Source: Gammaproteobacteria bacterium
GTDB taxonomy: Bacteria > Pseudomonadota > Gammaproteobacteria > Pseudomonadales > Pseudohongiellaceae
Direction: 5' to 3'
Length of the DNA stretch: 64,000 nt
Assembly (NCBI GenBank): GCA_029245395.1
Contig: JAQWPL010000019.1
Span: 1 to 64,000 of the forward strand
Both the position numbers and the translations under genes were made by a program. Under the pieces are notes generated by a model. The model was not told the origin of the DNA, did not search any database, and saw only the letters and a list, made by a program, of their open reading frames with translations. This document shows, one piece after another, positions 51,206-60,051 of the stretch (the stretch's first letter is position 1; every line of letters starts with the position of its first letter).

Positions 51206-54200
51206 GCTAAAAAGAGCCTCCCATTTCTGAATAGTCGCATGCTAGGACTGTCTTCCCCCCATTCATCCGGCCGCCAGGAATTACAGACTGCTCTGAACAT
51301 TCTCTCCGGGTGGGGCATCATAATGGTGACGCGACCATCATCATTACACATCCCGGTAATACCTTCCGGTGAACCATTGGGATTAGCCGGATAAGATGCT
51401 GCCATATTTTCGTAGTTGTCCACGAATTGCATGGCAATATTGCCACTGGCCAAAGCTTTAGCTTCATCGTCAACTGTCGCAAACTCTGCCCTGCCCTCAC
51501 CGTGGGCACAGACAACGGGAAACACTGACGCTGTCATGTCGCTTAAAAATACAGATTTGGAATTAGCAATTTTAACCAGAGCAGTACGCCCTTCAAATTG
51601 TTCTGAGCGATTGCGTACAAACCTTGGCCAGCTTTGTGTGCCTGGAATCAATTCATGCAGATTTGAGAGCATCTGGCAGCCATTACACACCCCCAGGGCA
51701 ATCGTTGTGCTGCGACCGAAAAATGTTTCAAACTGTTTTCGAGCATGCTCATTGAACAAAATTGACTTTGCCCAGCCTTCTCCGGCACCAAGTACATCCC
51801 CATAGGAAAATCCACCGCATGCTGCCAGGGCATTGAAATTATCGAGGCTTACCTCACCACTGATAATGTCACTCATGTGGACATCAATGCTTTCGAAACC
51901 TGCTCTGTCAAATGCAGCCGCCATTTCCATCTGAGAATTTACACCCTGCTCTCTCAGTACAGCAATACGCGGACGCTCACCTAATGAAAGATAGGGCGCA
52001 GAAATATTTTCTTCCGGATCATAAGTCAGTTTTGACTGTAGTCCCGGATTATCATCATCAAGGATGGCGGCAAATTCTTCATCAGCACAGTCAGTGTTGT
52101 CACGCAGTCGCTGAATCTGATAACTGGTCTGTGCCCACAGTTGCTGGAAATGAGCGCGGGTATTTTCCAGTACAGTTTGCTCACCGAGGGAAAAACGAAT
52201 GAGATTGTCAGTTCGCGGTGAACCCATCGTGCAACAGATATCCAGCAGGCCTGCTTCATCCGCCAGTTGCCTGACCTTATCCAGATTGGTTTTACTAACC
52301 TGGATAACAGCGCCCAGTTCCTCATTAAACAAAGCATCCAGGGCATGCCCCTTGCTGCTCGCCTCATCCAGGGTGATATCCAGGCCGCATCGGCCGGCAA
52401 ATGCCATTTCCGCCAATGTCACAAACAGTCCGCCATCAGAGCGGTCGTGATAGGCGAGCAGGAGGTTTTCCTCCATGCACTCCTGTATAAAACTGAAAAA
52501 GGCCTTAAGGTCGCTACCGCTGTGAACATCTGGCACTTCATTGCCAATAGCGTTGTACACCTGGCCCAAAGCGGACCCACCGAGCCGGTTAGCACCAAGA
52601 CCCAGGTCCAGCAATATAAGATGACTGTCTCCTTTATCAGTGCGCAACTGCGGGGTCAGTGTTTTGCGAATATCCAGCACTGGTGCAAAAGCGGAAATGA
52701 TCAGTGATAACGGTGCCGTAACACTTTTCTCTTCACCACCTTCTTCCCAAACTGTGCGCATGGACATGGAGTCTTTGCCCACAGGTATGGTGATACCCAA
52801 TTCCGGGCACAATTCCATGCCAACTGCTTTTACAGTTTCATAAAGATTCTTGTCTTCACCTGCATAACCCGCCGGTGCCATCCAGTTCGCCGACAAACGA
52901 ATGTCACTGAGTTTTTTGATTCGGGTACAGGCGATATTGGTGATAGCTTCAGCTATGGCCATCCGGCCTGAAGCGGGTGCGTTCACAAGAGCTAGCGGCG
53001 TTCTTTCGCCCATTGCCATGGCCTCACCGAAATTGCTGTCATAGCTCATGGCTGTCACCGCGGCGTCTGCTACCGGCACCTGCCACGGGCCCACCATTTG
53101 CTCTCTGGCCACCATGCCGGTAATGCAACGATCACCGATAGTGATCAGAAAACTCTTGCTGGCAACGCAGGGTAATTGCAACACCCGTTCGGCCGCTTCA
53201 CTCAGGACAATGCCATTCTGATTAAAAGAGACATGCTCAACATCAGAGCCGGCAACATCCCTGTGCATTTTCGGCGGTTTCCCAAACAGTATGGACATGG
53301 GAAGGTCAATGGGCTTGTTTTCGAAGTGCGAATCTTCCAGTGCCAGGTGCATTGCTTGTGTGGCGTGGCCCACCACAGCGTAAGGGCATCGCTCCCTTGC
53401 ACATATCTGCTCAAAATCCGCCAGCTTCTCTTCGGGAACTGCCATGACATAACGTTCTTGTGCTTCATTGCACCAGATTTCCATTGGGGACATGCCCGGT
53501 TCTGCATTGGGAATATCCCGGAGTTGAAATTGCCCGCCGCGATCACCGTCTTTCACCAGTTCAGGTAACGCATTGGAGAGACCGCCGGCGCCAACGTCAT
53601 GTATAAAACATAGTGGATTATCATGTCCCCTGGCCCAGCATTGATCAATGACTTCCTGGCAGCGTCTTTCCATCTCGGCGTTATCGCGCTGCACGGAGGC
53701 AAAATCCAGATCTTCATTGCTGGCACCTGATGTCATTGATGAAGCGGCCCCACCACCAAGACCAATCAGCATTGAGGGACCGCCAAGAACCACCAGTTTT
53801 GCACCTACCGGTATGGCCTGTTTCTGCACGTGGTCGGCCCGAATATTGCCAACCCCACCGGCAATCATGATGGGTTTATGATAGCCACGAACTCCATCTG
53901 GCGCCTGCACTTCATAGGTACGAAAATACCCGCACAGGTTCGGGCGCCCGTATTCATTATTAAAGGCCGCACCGCCAATGGGCCCTTCGATCATGATGTC
54001 CAGGGCAGAAACAATATGAGCGGGTTTGCCATATTCGTTTTCCCAGGGCTGTTCATAGCCTGGAATATTGAGGTTTGAAACGCTAAACCCTGTCAGACCG
54101 GCCTTGGGTTTGCTGCCAATACCGGTTGCACCTTCATCCCTTATTTCTCCACCAGATCCAGTAGAGGCGCCAGGATAAGGGGCGATAGCAGTAGGATGAT

Positions 54201-55089
54201 TATGGGTTTCTACTTTGCAGAGGATATGAATATCCTCATCATGATAGGAAAACTTTCTTGTAGCCGGATCCGGAAAAAACCTGCCGGCCTGCAACCCTGC
54301 AAAAACAGCGGCATTGTCCTTGTACGCAGAAAGGATACCTTCGCTGTTACATTCATAGGTATTACGGATCATGGCAAACAGTGATTTATCCTGTTTCTCG
54401 CCATCAATAGTCCAATCAGCATTGAAAATCTTGTGCCGGCAATGTTCTGAATTAGCCTGGGCAAACATCATCAGCTCAATATCGTTGGGATTGCGGCCAA
54501 GTTCTTTAAAGCTGTCTACCAGGTAATCTATTTCATCTTCCGCCAGAGCAAGGCCCATACTGGTATTTGCCGCTTCCAATGCTGCCTTGCCACTACCAAG
54601 CACATCGACATTGGTCATAGGGCGGGGAGATGATTCTTCAAACAATACAGCAGCCGCATCAGCCGAGCCCATGACAGCCTGGGTCATACGATCATGGAGA
54701 AAGGGTTTCAACACTGCTTCGTCATACTCACCATCGGCTTCAACCAGATAGGCGATGCCTCTTTCTACTCTTGTGAGTTTTTCCAGGCCACAGTTATGGG
54801 CTATGTCGGTCGCCTTGCTGGACCATGGTGATATGGTGCCAGGCCTTGGGGTGACCAGGAAAAAGTCGGCATCATTGTTATTGTCGACCTGGTCATCCAG
54901 GCGTGGTCCGTAGGTAAGCAAACGCTTGAGTAACTCAAGTTCCTGCTGACTCAGATCGCTATGCAGATCAACAAAATGGTAATACCAGGAATGGATTGCT
55001 GTGACAGAAGGCAGGGTGGAACGGATATTCTGGAGCAGTTTCTGACGAGAAAAAGCAGAAAGGGCTGGAGCTCCACGTAAGGTTAGCAT
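51202..55089 (-). CDS. purL: Phosphoribosylformylglycinamidine synthase
   Basis: Fourth step of purine biosynthesis: FGAR + glutamine + ATP to FGAM. 1295 residues, the large single-chain form found in Gammaproteobacteria. N-terminal PurS-like domain, then two AIR-synthetase-like halves: [60 protein letters not shown], and [20 protein letters not shown]; and later [20 protein letters not shown]. The glutaminase domain is C-terminal: [36 protein letters not shown], catalytic Cys in [13 protein letters not shown], and [13 protein letters not shown] with the catalytic His-Glu. It is a stand-alone gene. Confidence 0.98.
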   Translation of the reverse strand: MLTLRGAPALSAFSRQKLLQNIRSTLPSVTAIHSWYYHFVDLHSDLSQQELELLKRLLTYGPRLDDQVDNNNDADFFLVTPRPGTISPWSSKATDIAHNCGLEKLTRVERGIAYLVEADGEYDEAVLKPFLHDRMTQAVMGSADAAAVLFEESSPRPMTNVDVLGSGKAALEAANTSMGLALAEDEIDYLVDSFKELGRNPNDIELMMFAQANSEHCRHKIFNADWTIDGEKQDKSLFAMIRNTYECNSEGILSAYKDNAAVFAGLQAGRFFPDPATRKFSYHDEDIHILCKVETHNHPTAIAPYPGASTGSGGEIRDEGATGIGSKPKAGLTGFSVSNLNIPGYEQPWENEYGKPAHIVSALDIMIEGPIGGAAFNNEYGRPNLCGYFRTYEVQAPDGVRGYHKPIMIAGGVGNIRADHVQKQAIPVGAKLVVLGGPSMLIGLGGGAASSMTSGASNEDLDFASVQRDNAEMERRCQEVIDQCWARGHDNPLCFIHDVGAGGLSNALPELVKDGDRGGQFQLRDIPNAEPGMSPMEIWCNEAQERYVMAVPEEKLADFEQICARERCPYAVVGHATQAMHLALEDSHFENKPIDLPMSILFGKPPKMHRDVAGSDVEHVSFNQNGIVLSEAAERVLQLPCVASKSFLITIGDRCITGMVAREQMVGPWQVPVADAAVTAMSYDSNFGEAMAMGERTPLALVNAPASGRMAIAEAITNIACTRIKKLSDIRLSANWMAPAGYAGEDKNLYETVKAVGMELCPELGITIPVGKDSMSMRTVWEEGGEEKSVTAPLSLIISAFAPVLDIRKTLTPQLRTDKGDSHLILLDLGLGANRLGGSALGQVYNAIGNEVPDVHSGSDLKAFFSFIQECMEENLLLAYHDRSDGGLFVTLAEMAFAGRCGLDITLDEASSKGHALDALFNEELGAVIQVSKTNLDKVRQLADEAGLLDICCTMGSPRTDNLIRFSLGEQTVLENTRAHFQQLWAQTSYQIQRLRDNTDCADEEFAAILDDDNPGLQSKLTYDPEENISAPYLSLGERPRIAVLREQGVNSQMEMAAAFDRAGFESIDVHMSDIISGEVSLDNFNALAACGGFSYGDVLGAGEGWAKSILFNEHARKQFETFFGRSTTIALGVCNGCQMLSNLHELIPGTQSWPRFVRNRSEQFEGRTALVKIANSKSVFLSDMTASVFPVVCAHGEGRAEFATVDDEAKALASGNIAMQFVDNYENMAASYPANPNGSPEGITGMCNDDGRVTIMMPHPERMFRAVCNSWRPDEWGEDSPSMRLFRNGRLFLA

Positions 55090-55329
55090 CGCTGGCTGAA
55101 ATTCCTGGGCGATTGGGAACCTCTAATCAAGTTACTGAGGCTCTATAAAAACAAGGCGCTATCTTACTAAAATTGGGGAGTTATGAATATATGTATCACG
55201 CTTAATTCAACGAATAATAATCGGTTAACACCACTTAATGTCTCTGCAATTACACTGTCTGATATTTGTCATTTTGTGCCACTAATTTGACTTTATTCTT
55301 GTGCATCGCACCAATGCTGTGCGCGAATA

Positions 55330-55497
55330 GATGCCGGTGTTGTCTGCCAGGACAATTGCCTTCAAGTTCTTGAGTACGCACCTATTGAAGGGGATGCTTT
55401 GGAAGAAAAATTTTATTACCCCGGTATAGGTATGATAGTTGAGGTCGATCTTATAGAGGGTGATCGGGTAGAACTGATAGAATATTCTGTACAGTAG
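55330..55497 (+). pseudogene. Decayed gene fragment, C-terminal 55 codons
   Basis: The frame ending at TAG 55495 reads LQVLEYAPIEGDALEEKFYY, PGIGMIVEVDLIEGDRVELI, then EYSVQ. This looks like the C-terminal segment I recall from a family of exported proteins with an 'LExTPLEPxxxExKYYapGiGlVxE' motif. Upstream (55110-55329) I find no continuation in any frame and no start codon, so only the tail of the gene remains. A strong terminator of the original gene follows. An overlapping minus-strand frame of 120 codons is a shadow. Confidence 0.5.
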
Positions 55498-55564
55498 TAC
55501 CTCACCGAAACAAATAATTAGATAAACATAAGTATTAAAAGTAACAAAAGTTATATAAGGAAAT

Positions 55565-55595
55565 AATGCGGGGGCGCAATCCTCCGCATTTTTTA
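55565..55595 (+). terminator. Rho-independent terminator
   Basis: AATGCGGGGG (55565-55574), loop CGCAAT, CCTCCGCATT (55581-55590) and T-tract to 55595. It serves the + strand, where only the decayed gene fragment remains upstream; it also separates that strand from the end of the LysR gene. Confidence 0.85.
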
Positions 55596-55618
55596 TATCT
55601 GATAAAGGGAAATTGTTA

Positions 55619-56623
55619 TTAAAATTTTTCCAGCACCTCCACATCCTTCCCGAACTGGCGTTTAACTATTTCTCGGAAAAATTCGCCAAGTTCTCTGTAA
55701 AAAACCCGAAGTGGCGATGTATCACGCCAGACCAGGGCATGTTGTCTGTAAATAAACTCCCCGGCTACACTCAGCACAGTAAGTTCATCCCTGTCCTTTA
55801 TTTCTGATCGAATGTATAGCGCTGGCAGGAAGGCCAAGCCCATTTCCATATAGACCATTTGTCTAATCGAATCCAAACTGGTTCCTTCATAATCACGAAG
55901 TAATTCGGCATTGAATTGTTTACACAAATCTTCAACCTGACGAAACAACAAATGATGCTCTTCCAATGCCAGTATTTCCTGACCAGCCAACTGGCTCCCT
56001 TCAATCGCAGTATGCTTTGCAAGAGGATGCTGTCTATTTAAAACAAGGTACAGTGGCTCGCGGAACAAGGGCATCACAGTTATTCCTTCTTCCTTTAAAG
56101 GCAGCGTTGTCATAATCAAATCAAAGCGGCCGTTATAAAGGCCTTCTGCCAGATCATCCGGGACTTCCTCCCTGACAAAAAATTTCACTCCCCCGTACTT
56201 CTTGTGGACTTCCGGTAATATCCACGGCAAAGCATAAGGACCCAGAGTAGGACTGGCTCCGAGCCTGAACGTCCCAGAGGGCCCCTTTGAGGCAAAATTG
56301 GCAGCATCAATGATGCTCTCAGCCGAATTCACCGCCTGTTGGGCCTGTTTCAGCAGATCGCGTCCAAGAGGGGTCAATGTGACTCCTTTCCTCTTGCGCT
56401 CGAACAGCTCTATCCCCAGCGTTTCCTCTAGTTTTTGTATTTGCGCACTCAGGGAAGGCTGACTGATTTTCAATTCCCGAGCAGCCTGTCTTAAACTTAT
56501 ATACTTGGCTGCTACCAGGTAGTAGCGCAACTGTTTCAGCGTGATATTGAGGATTTCATACTCCAGGTTTGCAGGTTGTCTAACTCTGGTTTGAAACAAA
56601 CTATTCCGGCGTTGATAATGCAC
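55619..56623 (-). CDS. LysR-family transcriptional regulator
   Basis: 334 residues, the first 25 doubtful. The winged helix-turn-helix reads LKQLRYYLVAAKYISLRQAA, RELKISQPSLSAQIQKLEET, LGIELFERKRKGVTLTPLG, the LysR N-terminal domain. The effector domain (about residues 115-320) has GASPTLGPYALPWILPEVHK, and FVREEVPDDLAEGLYNGRFD. This form with LxLRxAAxxLxISQPSLSAQI is close to the OxyR branch, but no redox Cys pair is visible. It is divergent from nhaD with a promoter region of about 105 bases, so it likely controls nhaD and perhaps the carbon-uptake genes that follow. Its inducer is unknown. Confidence 0.88.
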   Translation of the reverse strand: MHYQRRNSLFQTRVRQPANLEYEILNITLKQLRYYLVAAKYISLRQAARELKISQPSLSAQIQKLEETLGIELFERKRKGVTLTPLGRDLLKQAQQAVNSAESIIDAANFASKGPSGTFRLGASPTLGPYALPWILPEVHKKYGGVKFFVREEVPDDLAEGLYNGRFDLIMTTLPLKEEGITVMPLFREPLYLVLNRQHPLAKHTAIEGSQLAGQEILALEEHHLLFRQVEDLCKQFNAELLRDYEGTSLDSIRQMVYMEMGLAFLPALYIRSEIKDRDELTVLSVAGEFIYRQHALVWRDTSPLRVFYRELGEFFREIVKRQFGKDVEVLEKF

Positions 56624-56646
56624 TACATTCGACCGGTTTGGTGAAA

Positions 56647-56681
56647 GTGATTTCCTATCACATATTGTATATTTTTATACA
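56647..56681. promoter_or_regulatory. Candidate LysR-type operators in the lysR-nhaD intergenic region
   Basis: GTGA-TTTCCTA-TCAC (56647-56661) contains the T-N11-A form of LysR boxes, and TGTATA-TTTT-TATACA (56666-56681) is a perfect 6-bp inverted repeat five bases further. They lie midway between the divergent genes, as expected for autoregulation and activation. Confidence 0.5.
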
Positions 56682-56728
56682 TAAATACTCACTATTATGG
56701 CTGATTAATTCAAGCATCCTGCTGCGAA

Positions 56729-58246
56729 ATGACTATTAATCAGCTGAATAACCCCTTCCTCTCTACTTCACTAGCATGGCTGGCATACTGTATTGGACTT
56801 TTTTGCAAGTCCATTACCCTGATTTTAACCCTGATACTGTTTTCTTTTCCTCTGTTTGCCGCAGAAGGAGAAGCTATTTCTCCACTTAATCTGACAGCTC
56901 ACTGGACAGCCATAACATCTTTAGTCATTTTTGTTATTACCTATTGCCTGGTTATTAGTGAAGAAACCATTCACCTGAGAAAATCCAAACCGACAATCGT
57001 GGCAGCTGGCTTTATCTGGATACTGGTTGCTATTGCCTATGCGGCTCAAGGTGCGCCTGAATATGTAGAGGTAGCTGTCAGCCACGATTTACTTGAATTT
57101 TCAAAATTGTTTTTATTTCTGCTGGCAGCAATGACCTTTATTAATACGATGGAAGAACGTGGTGTATTCGATTTGCTGCGTGTTTGGCTTACTTCTCAGG
57201 GATACAGCTTACGGAAAATATTCTGGATAACAGGGCTGATCTCCTTTTTCCTTTCACCTATAGCTGACAATCTGACCACCGCCCTATTAATGGCTGCCGT
57301 TGTTACTGCTGTCGGCGGTAGTAATCATAAATTTATCGCAGTGGCCTGTATTAATATCGTGGTGGCCGCCAATGCTGGTGGTGCATTTAGCCCCTTTGGA
57401 GATATCACAACCTTAATGGTATGGCAGAAAGGCTTGGTGCAATTCCAGGAATTCTTTGCCCTGTTTTTTCCTTCTCTTATCGGCTGGATCATTACAGCAA
57501 CTATTATGAGTTTTGCTATTTCCAGAGATCAACCCGAGAAGAATGAGGAAAAAGCCGTATTACGTCATGGTGCCTGGATGGTTGTTTGCTTGTTTATTCT
57601 TACCATCTGCCTGGCTGTGTCTTTTCATAATTTCCTTCATTTACCGCCTGTGCTTGGCATGATGACGGGGTTAGGCTTCCTGAAACTTTTTGGATACTAC
57701 CTGCAACGCAGGGGAGATCAGCGCTTCAATAGCGATCTTTCTGAAATCCAGATTGGTGAACAAGAACTCACGGCAAATGATGAACCTTCAGGCTATGGCA
57801 ACACTCAATACGATATTTATAAAAACCTGCAAAAAGCGGAATGGGATACGCTCATGTTTTTCTACGGCATTATCCTTTGTGTGGGTGGCCTGGGTGCATT
57901 TGGCTATCTGGCCATGGCTTCTGATTATTTTTATGGTGATCTGGGACCAACCACAGCCAACATACTTGTAGGTTTCGCCTCTGCCTTAATTGACAATATC
58001 CCGGTCATGTTCGCCGTACTGGAAATGAGTCCCGACATGAGCCATGGACAATGGCTTTTAGTAACCTTAACTGCTGGTATTGGCGGGTCCATGCTTTCCA
58101 TTGGGTCTGCGGCAGGAGTTGCAGTGATGGGCCAGGCCAGGGGTATTTACACATTTTTCAGTCATCTGAAATGGTCATGGGCCATTGCGATCGGATATAT
58201 TGCGAGTATTGGAGCCCATTTCCTGATTAACAGCGCGGCTTTTTAG
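56729..58246 (+). CDS. nhaD: Na+/H+ antiporter NhaD
   Basis: 505 residues with some 12-13 helices in the CitMHS/IT superfamily. NhaD signatures: RKSKPTIVAAGFIWILVAIA, DLLEFSKLFLFLLAAMTFIN, LISFFLSPIADNLTTALLMA and NIVVAANAGGAFSPFGDITT, followed by LMVWQKGLVQFQEFFALFFP, and ALIDNIPVMFAVLEMSPDMS in the second half. Exports sodium for protons at alkaline pH in halophilic and marine bacteria. The start at 56729 gives an extra N-terminal helix that may be a signal. Divergent from the LysR gene and 171 bases before the SulP gene. Confidence 0.92.
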   Translation: MTINQLNNPFLSTSLAWLAYCIGLFCKSITLILTLILFSFPLFAAEGEAISPLNLTAHWTAITSLVIFVITYCLVISEETIHLRKSKPTIVAAGFIWILVAIAYAAQGAPEYVEVAVSHDLLEFSKLFLFLLAAMTFINTMEERGVFDLLRVWLTSQGYSLRKIFWITGLISFFLSPIADNLTTALLMAAVVTAVGGSNHKFIAVACINIVVAANAGGAFSPFGDITTLMVWQKGLVQFQEFFALFFPSLIGWIITATIMSFAISRDQPEKNEEKAVLRHGAWMVVCLFILTICLAVSFHNFLHLPPVLGMMTGLGFLKLFGYYLQRRGDQRFNSDLSEIQIGEQELTANDEPSGYGNTQYDIYKNLQKAEWDTLMFFYGIILCVGGLGAFGYLAMASDYFYGDLGPTTANILVGFASALIDNIPVMFAVLEMSPDMSHGQWLLVTLTAGIGGSMLSIGSAAGVAVMGQARGIYTFFSHLKWSWAIAIGYIASIGAHFLINSAAF

Positions 58247-58417
58247 CCTCCAAAACAAAGCCTATAAATATCAGATATTTTAATTTTGAAAAACACAATG
58301 TAAAGTTGAAAATTTGTGGTATTTAAATTGTAATGCATATTCGTTGCAAATTTTTTTGATTGAATAACAAACTTTTAGAAAATCCTATTGAATAAATTAT
58401 GAAAAAAGAAGGGTGAT

Positions 58418-60046
58418 ATGAATAATACAACTTCCGATATCCCACTGGGAACACTAGACGGCCTTAAACGCAACTGGAAAGACGACATGTTGTCAGGCTT
58501 TCTGGTTTTTCTCATAGCTTTACCGTTATGTCTTGCCATTTCCCTTGCATGTGGATATCCCGCGATCTCAGGTGTTTTCACAGCAATCATCGGTGGGATA
58601 CTGTCTGCTTTTATCAGCAACTCGGAATTGACGATCAAAGGACCGGCTGCCGGGCTCATTGTGATCGCTCTAGGCTGTGTTACTGAATTCGGGTTTACAG
58701 GAGGCGCTGATCCCGCTGCAGACTTTCAGGCGTATCGACTGGCGCTGGGTGTCGGCGTTGCTGCAGGCGTTATACAGATCCTTTTTGGCGTTTTCCGTAC
58801 GGGGATACTTGGCGAATTCTTTCCGACATCTGCGGTTCACGGCTTACTTGCATCAATAGGTGTTCTTGTCATAGCAACACAGGTGCCGATAGCACTCGGT
58901 GTTCAGGCCGACGCTGGTACACCACTGGAGCGACTTGCCTCTTTTCCAACTTATTTTATGGAAATGAATCCGGTAATTGCTTTAATTGGCGGCATCAGTC
59001 TTGTCATCATGTTCGGATTCCCCCTCATCAAAAACCCGAAACTCAAAATCATTCCTGCACCTATGCTCGTGCTGCTAGTCGCCGTTCCTTTGGGTATATA
59101 TTTTGATATTGGTACTGAGCACATTATTGCCTTCGCTGGTCAAGAGTCTTTGGTGGGACCCCACTATCTAGTCGATGTTCCAAATAATATGTTCAGCGCA
59201 ATAACCTTTCCTGACTTTTCTGGAGTGTTCACATCGGTCGGCATCAAGTACATCATCATGTTCTCACTGATTGGGAGCCTTGAGTCTCTGTTGAGCGCAA
59301 AAGCCGTCGATCAGATTGATCCATGGCGACGCAAAACAAATCTCGACAAGGATCTTCTTGCGGTTGGAATCGGCAACACTGTCGCGGCTTTTGTAGGCGG
59401 TCTGCCAATGATTTCCGAGATCGTTCGTAGTAAGGCAAATATCGATAACGGTGCGCGTACCCGGTTTGCCAACATGTTTCATGGCATATTCCTGCTTGCT
59501 TTTGTCGCACTGGTGCCAGCACTCATTGACCGTATTCCGCTTTCTGCGCTCGCGGCAATGCTGGTATTCACGGGTTTCCGGCTCGCGTCCCCGCAAGAAT
59601 TCATACACATGTACAAGATTGGTAAAGAGCAGTTCATCGTTTTTGTATCGACAATTATTGGTGTACTCGCCACTGACCTGCTTGTCGGCATCGGCATCGG
59701 CATCCTGGTGAAAGCGATCATTCATATCTTCAACGGCGCACCGATCGGTTCTTTATTCAAACCCAGCATCAAGGTTGAAAACAAAGGAGACGGTACCGCG
59801 ACAGTCAAGGTCGATAACTCTGCAGTTTTCAGTACCTGGATCGCGCTTAAGAATCGAATCGGGGGCCAAAACGCAAACAAAATTGTAGTCGATCTATCGG
59901 ACACAAAGTTTGTAGATCACACTGTCTTGGCTAATCTGGAAGCTCTTAGAAAAGAATTTGAAGAGAGCGATCGTGAACTCACTATTAGCGGAATCGAAGG
60001 GCATCGTGTGCTTTCAGAGCATCCCCTTGCTGCAAGGAAGAAATAG
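58418..60046 (+). CDS. SulP-family anion (probable bicarbonate) transporter
   Basis: 542 residues. The cytoplasmic start LGTLDGLKRNWKDDMLSGFL, LVFLIALPLCLAISLACGYP, FTAIIGGILSAFISNSELTI and KGPAAGLIVIALGCVTEFG form the SulP signature with about 12 helices. It ends in a short STAS-like domain (KIVVDLSDTKFVDHTVLANL). SulP proteins carry sulfate or bicarbonate with sodium; being 5 bases upstream of dabA points to bicarbonate (BicA-like). A leading ribosome binding site AAGAAGGG is seen. Co-transcribed with dabA and the mrp genes. Confidence 0.88.
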   Translation: MNNTTSDIPLGTLDGLKRNWKDDMLSGFLVFLIALPLCLAISLACGYPAISGVFTAIIGGILSAFISNSELTIKGPAAGLIVIALGCVTEFGFTGGADPAADFQAYRLALGVGVAAGVIQILFGVFRTGILGEFFPTSAVHGLLASIGVLVIATQVPIALGVQADAGTPLERLASFPTYFMEMNPVIALIGGISLVIMFGFPLIKNPKLKIIPAPMLVLLVAVPLGIYFDIGTEHIIAFAGQESLVGPHYLVDVPNNMFSAITFPDFSGVFTSVGIKYIIMFSLIGSLESLLSAKAVDQIDPWRRKTNLDKDLLAVGIGNTVAAFVGGLPMISEIVRSKANIDNGARTRFANMFHGIFLLAFVALVPALIDRIPLSALAAMLVFTGFRLASPQEFIHMYKIGKEQFIVFVSTIIGVLATDLLVGIGIGILVKAIIHIFNGAPIGSLFKPSIKVENKGDGTATVKVDNSAVFSTWIALKNRIGGQNANKIVVDLSDTKFVDHTVLANLEALRKEFEESDRELTISGIEGHRVLSEHPLAARKK

Positions 60047-60051
60047 AACAG

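Noticed and set aside
55282-55644. Minus-strand frame of 120 codons between purL and lysR
   Set aside because: It overlaps the terminator and the + strand fragment with a recognisable motif, and its composition (runs of Phe, Tyr, Ile) is that of translated AT-rich DNA.
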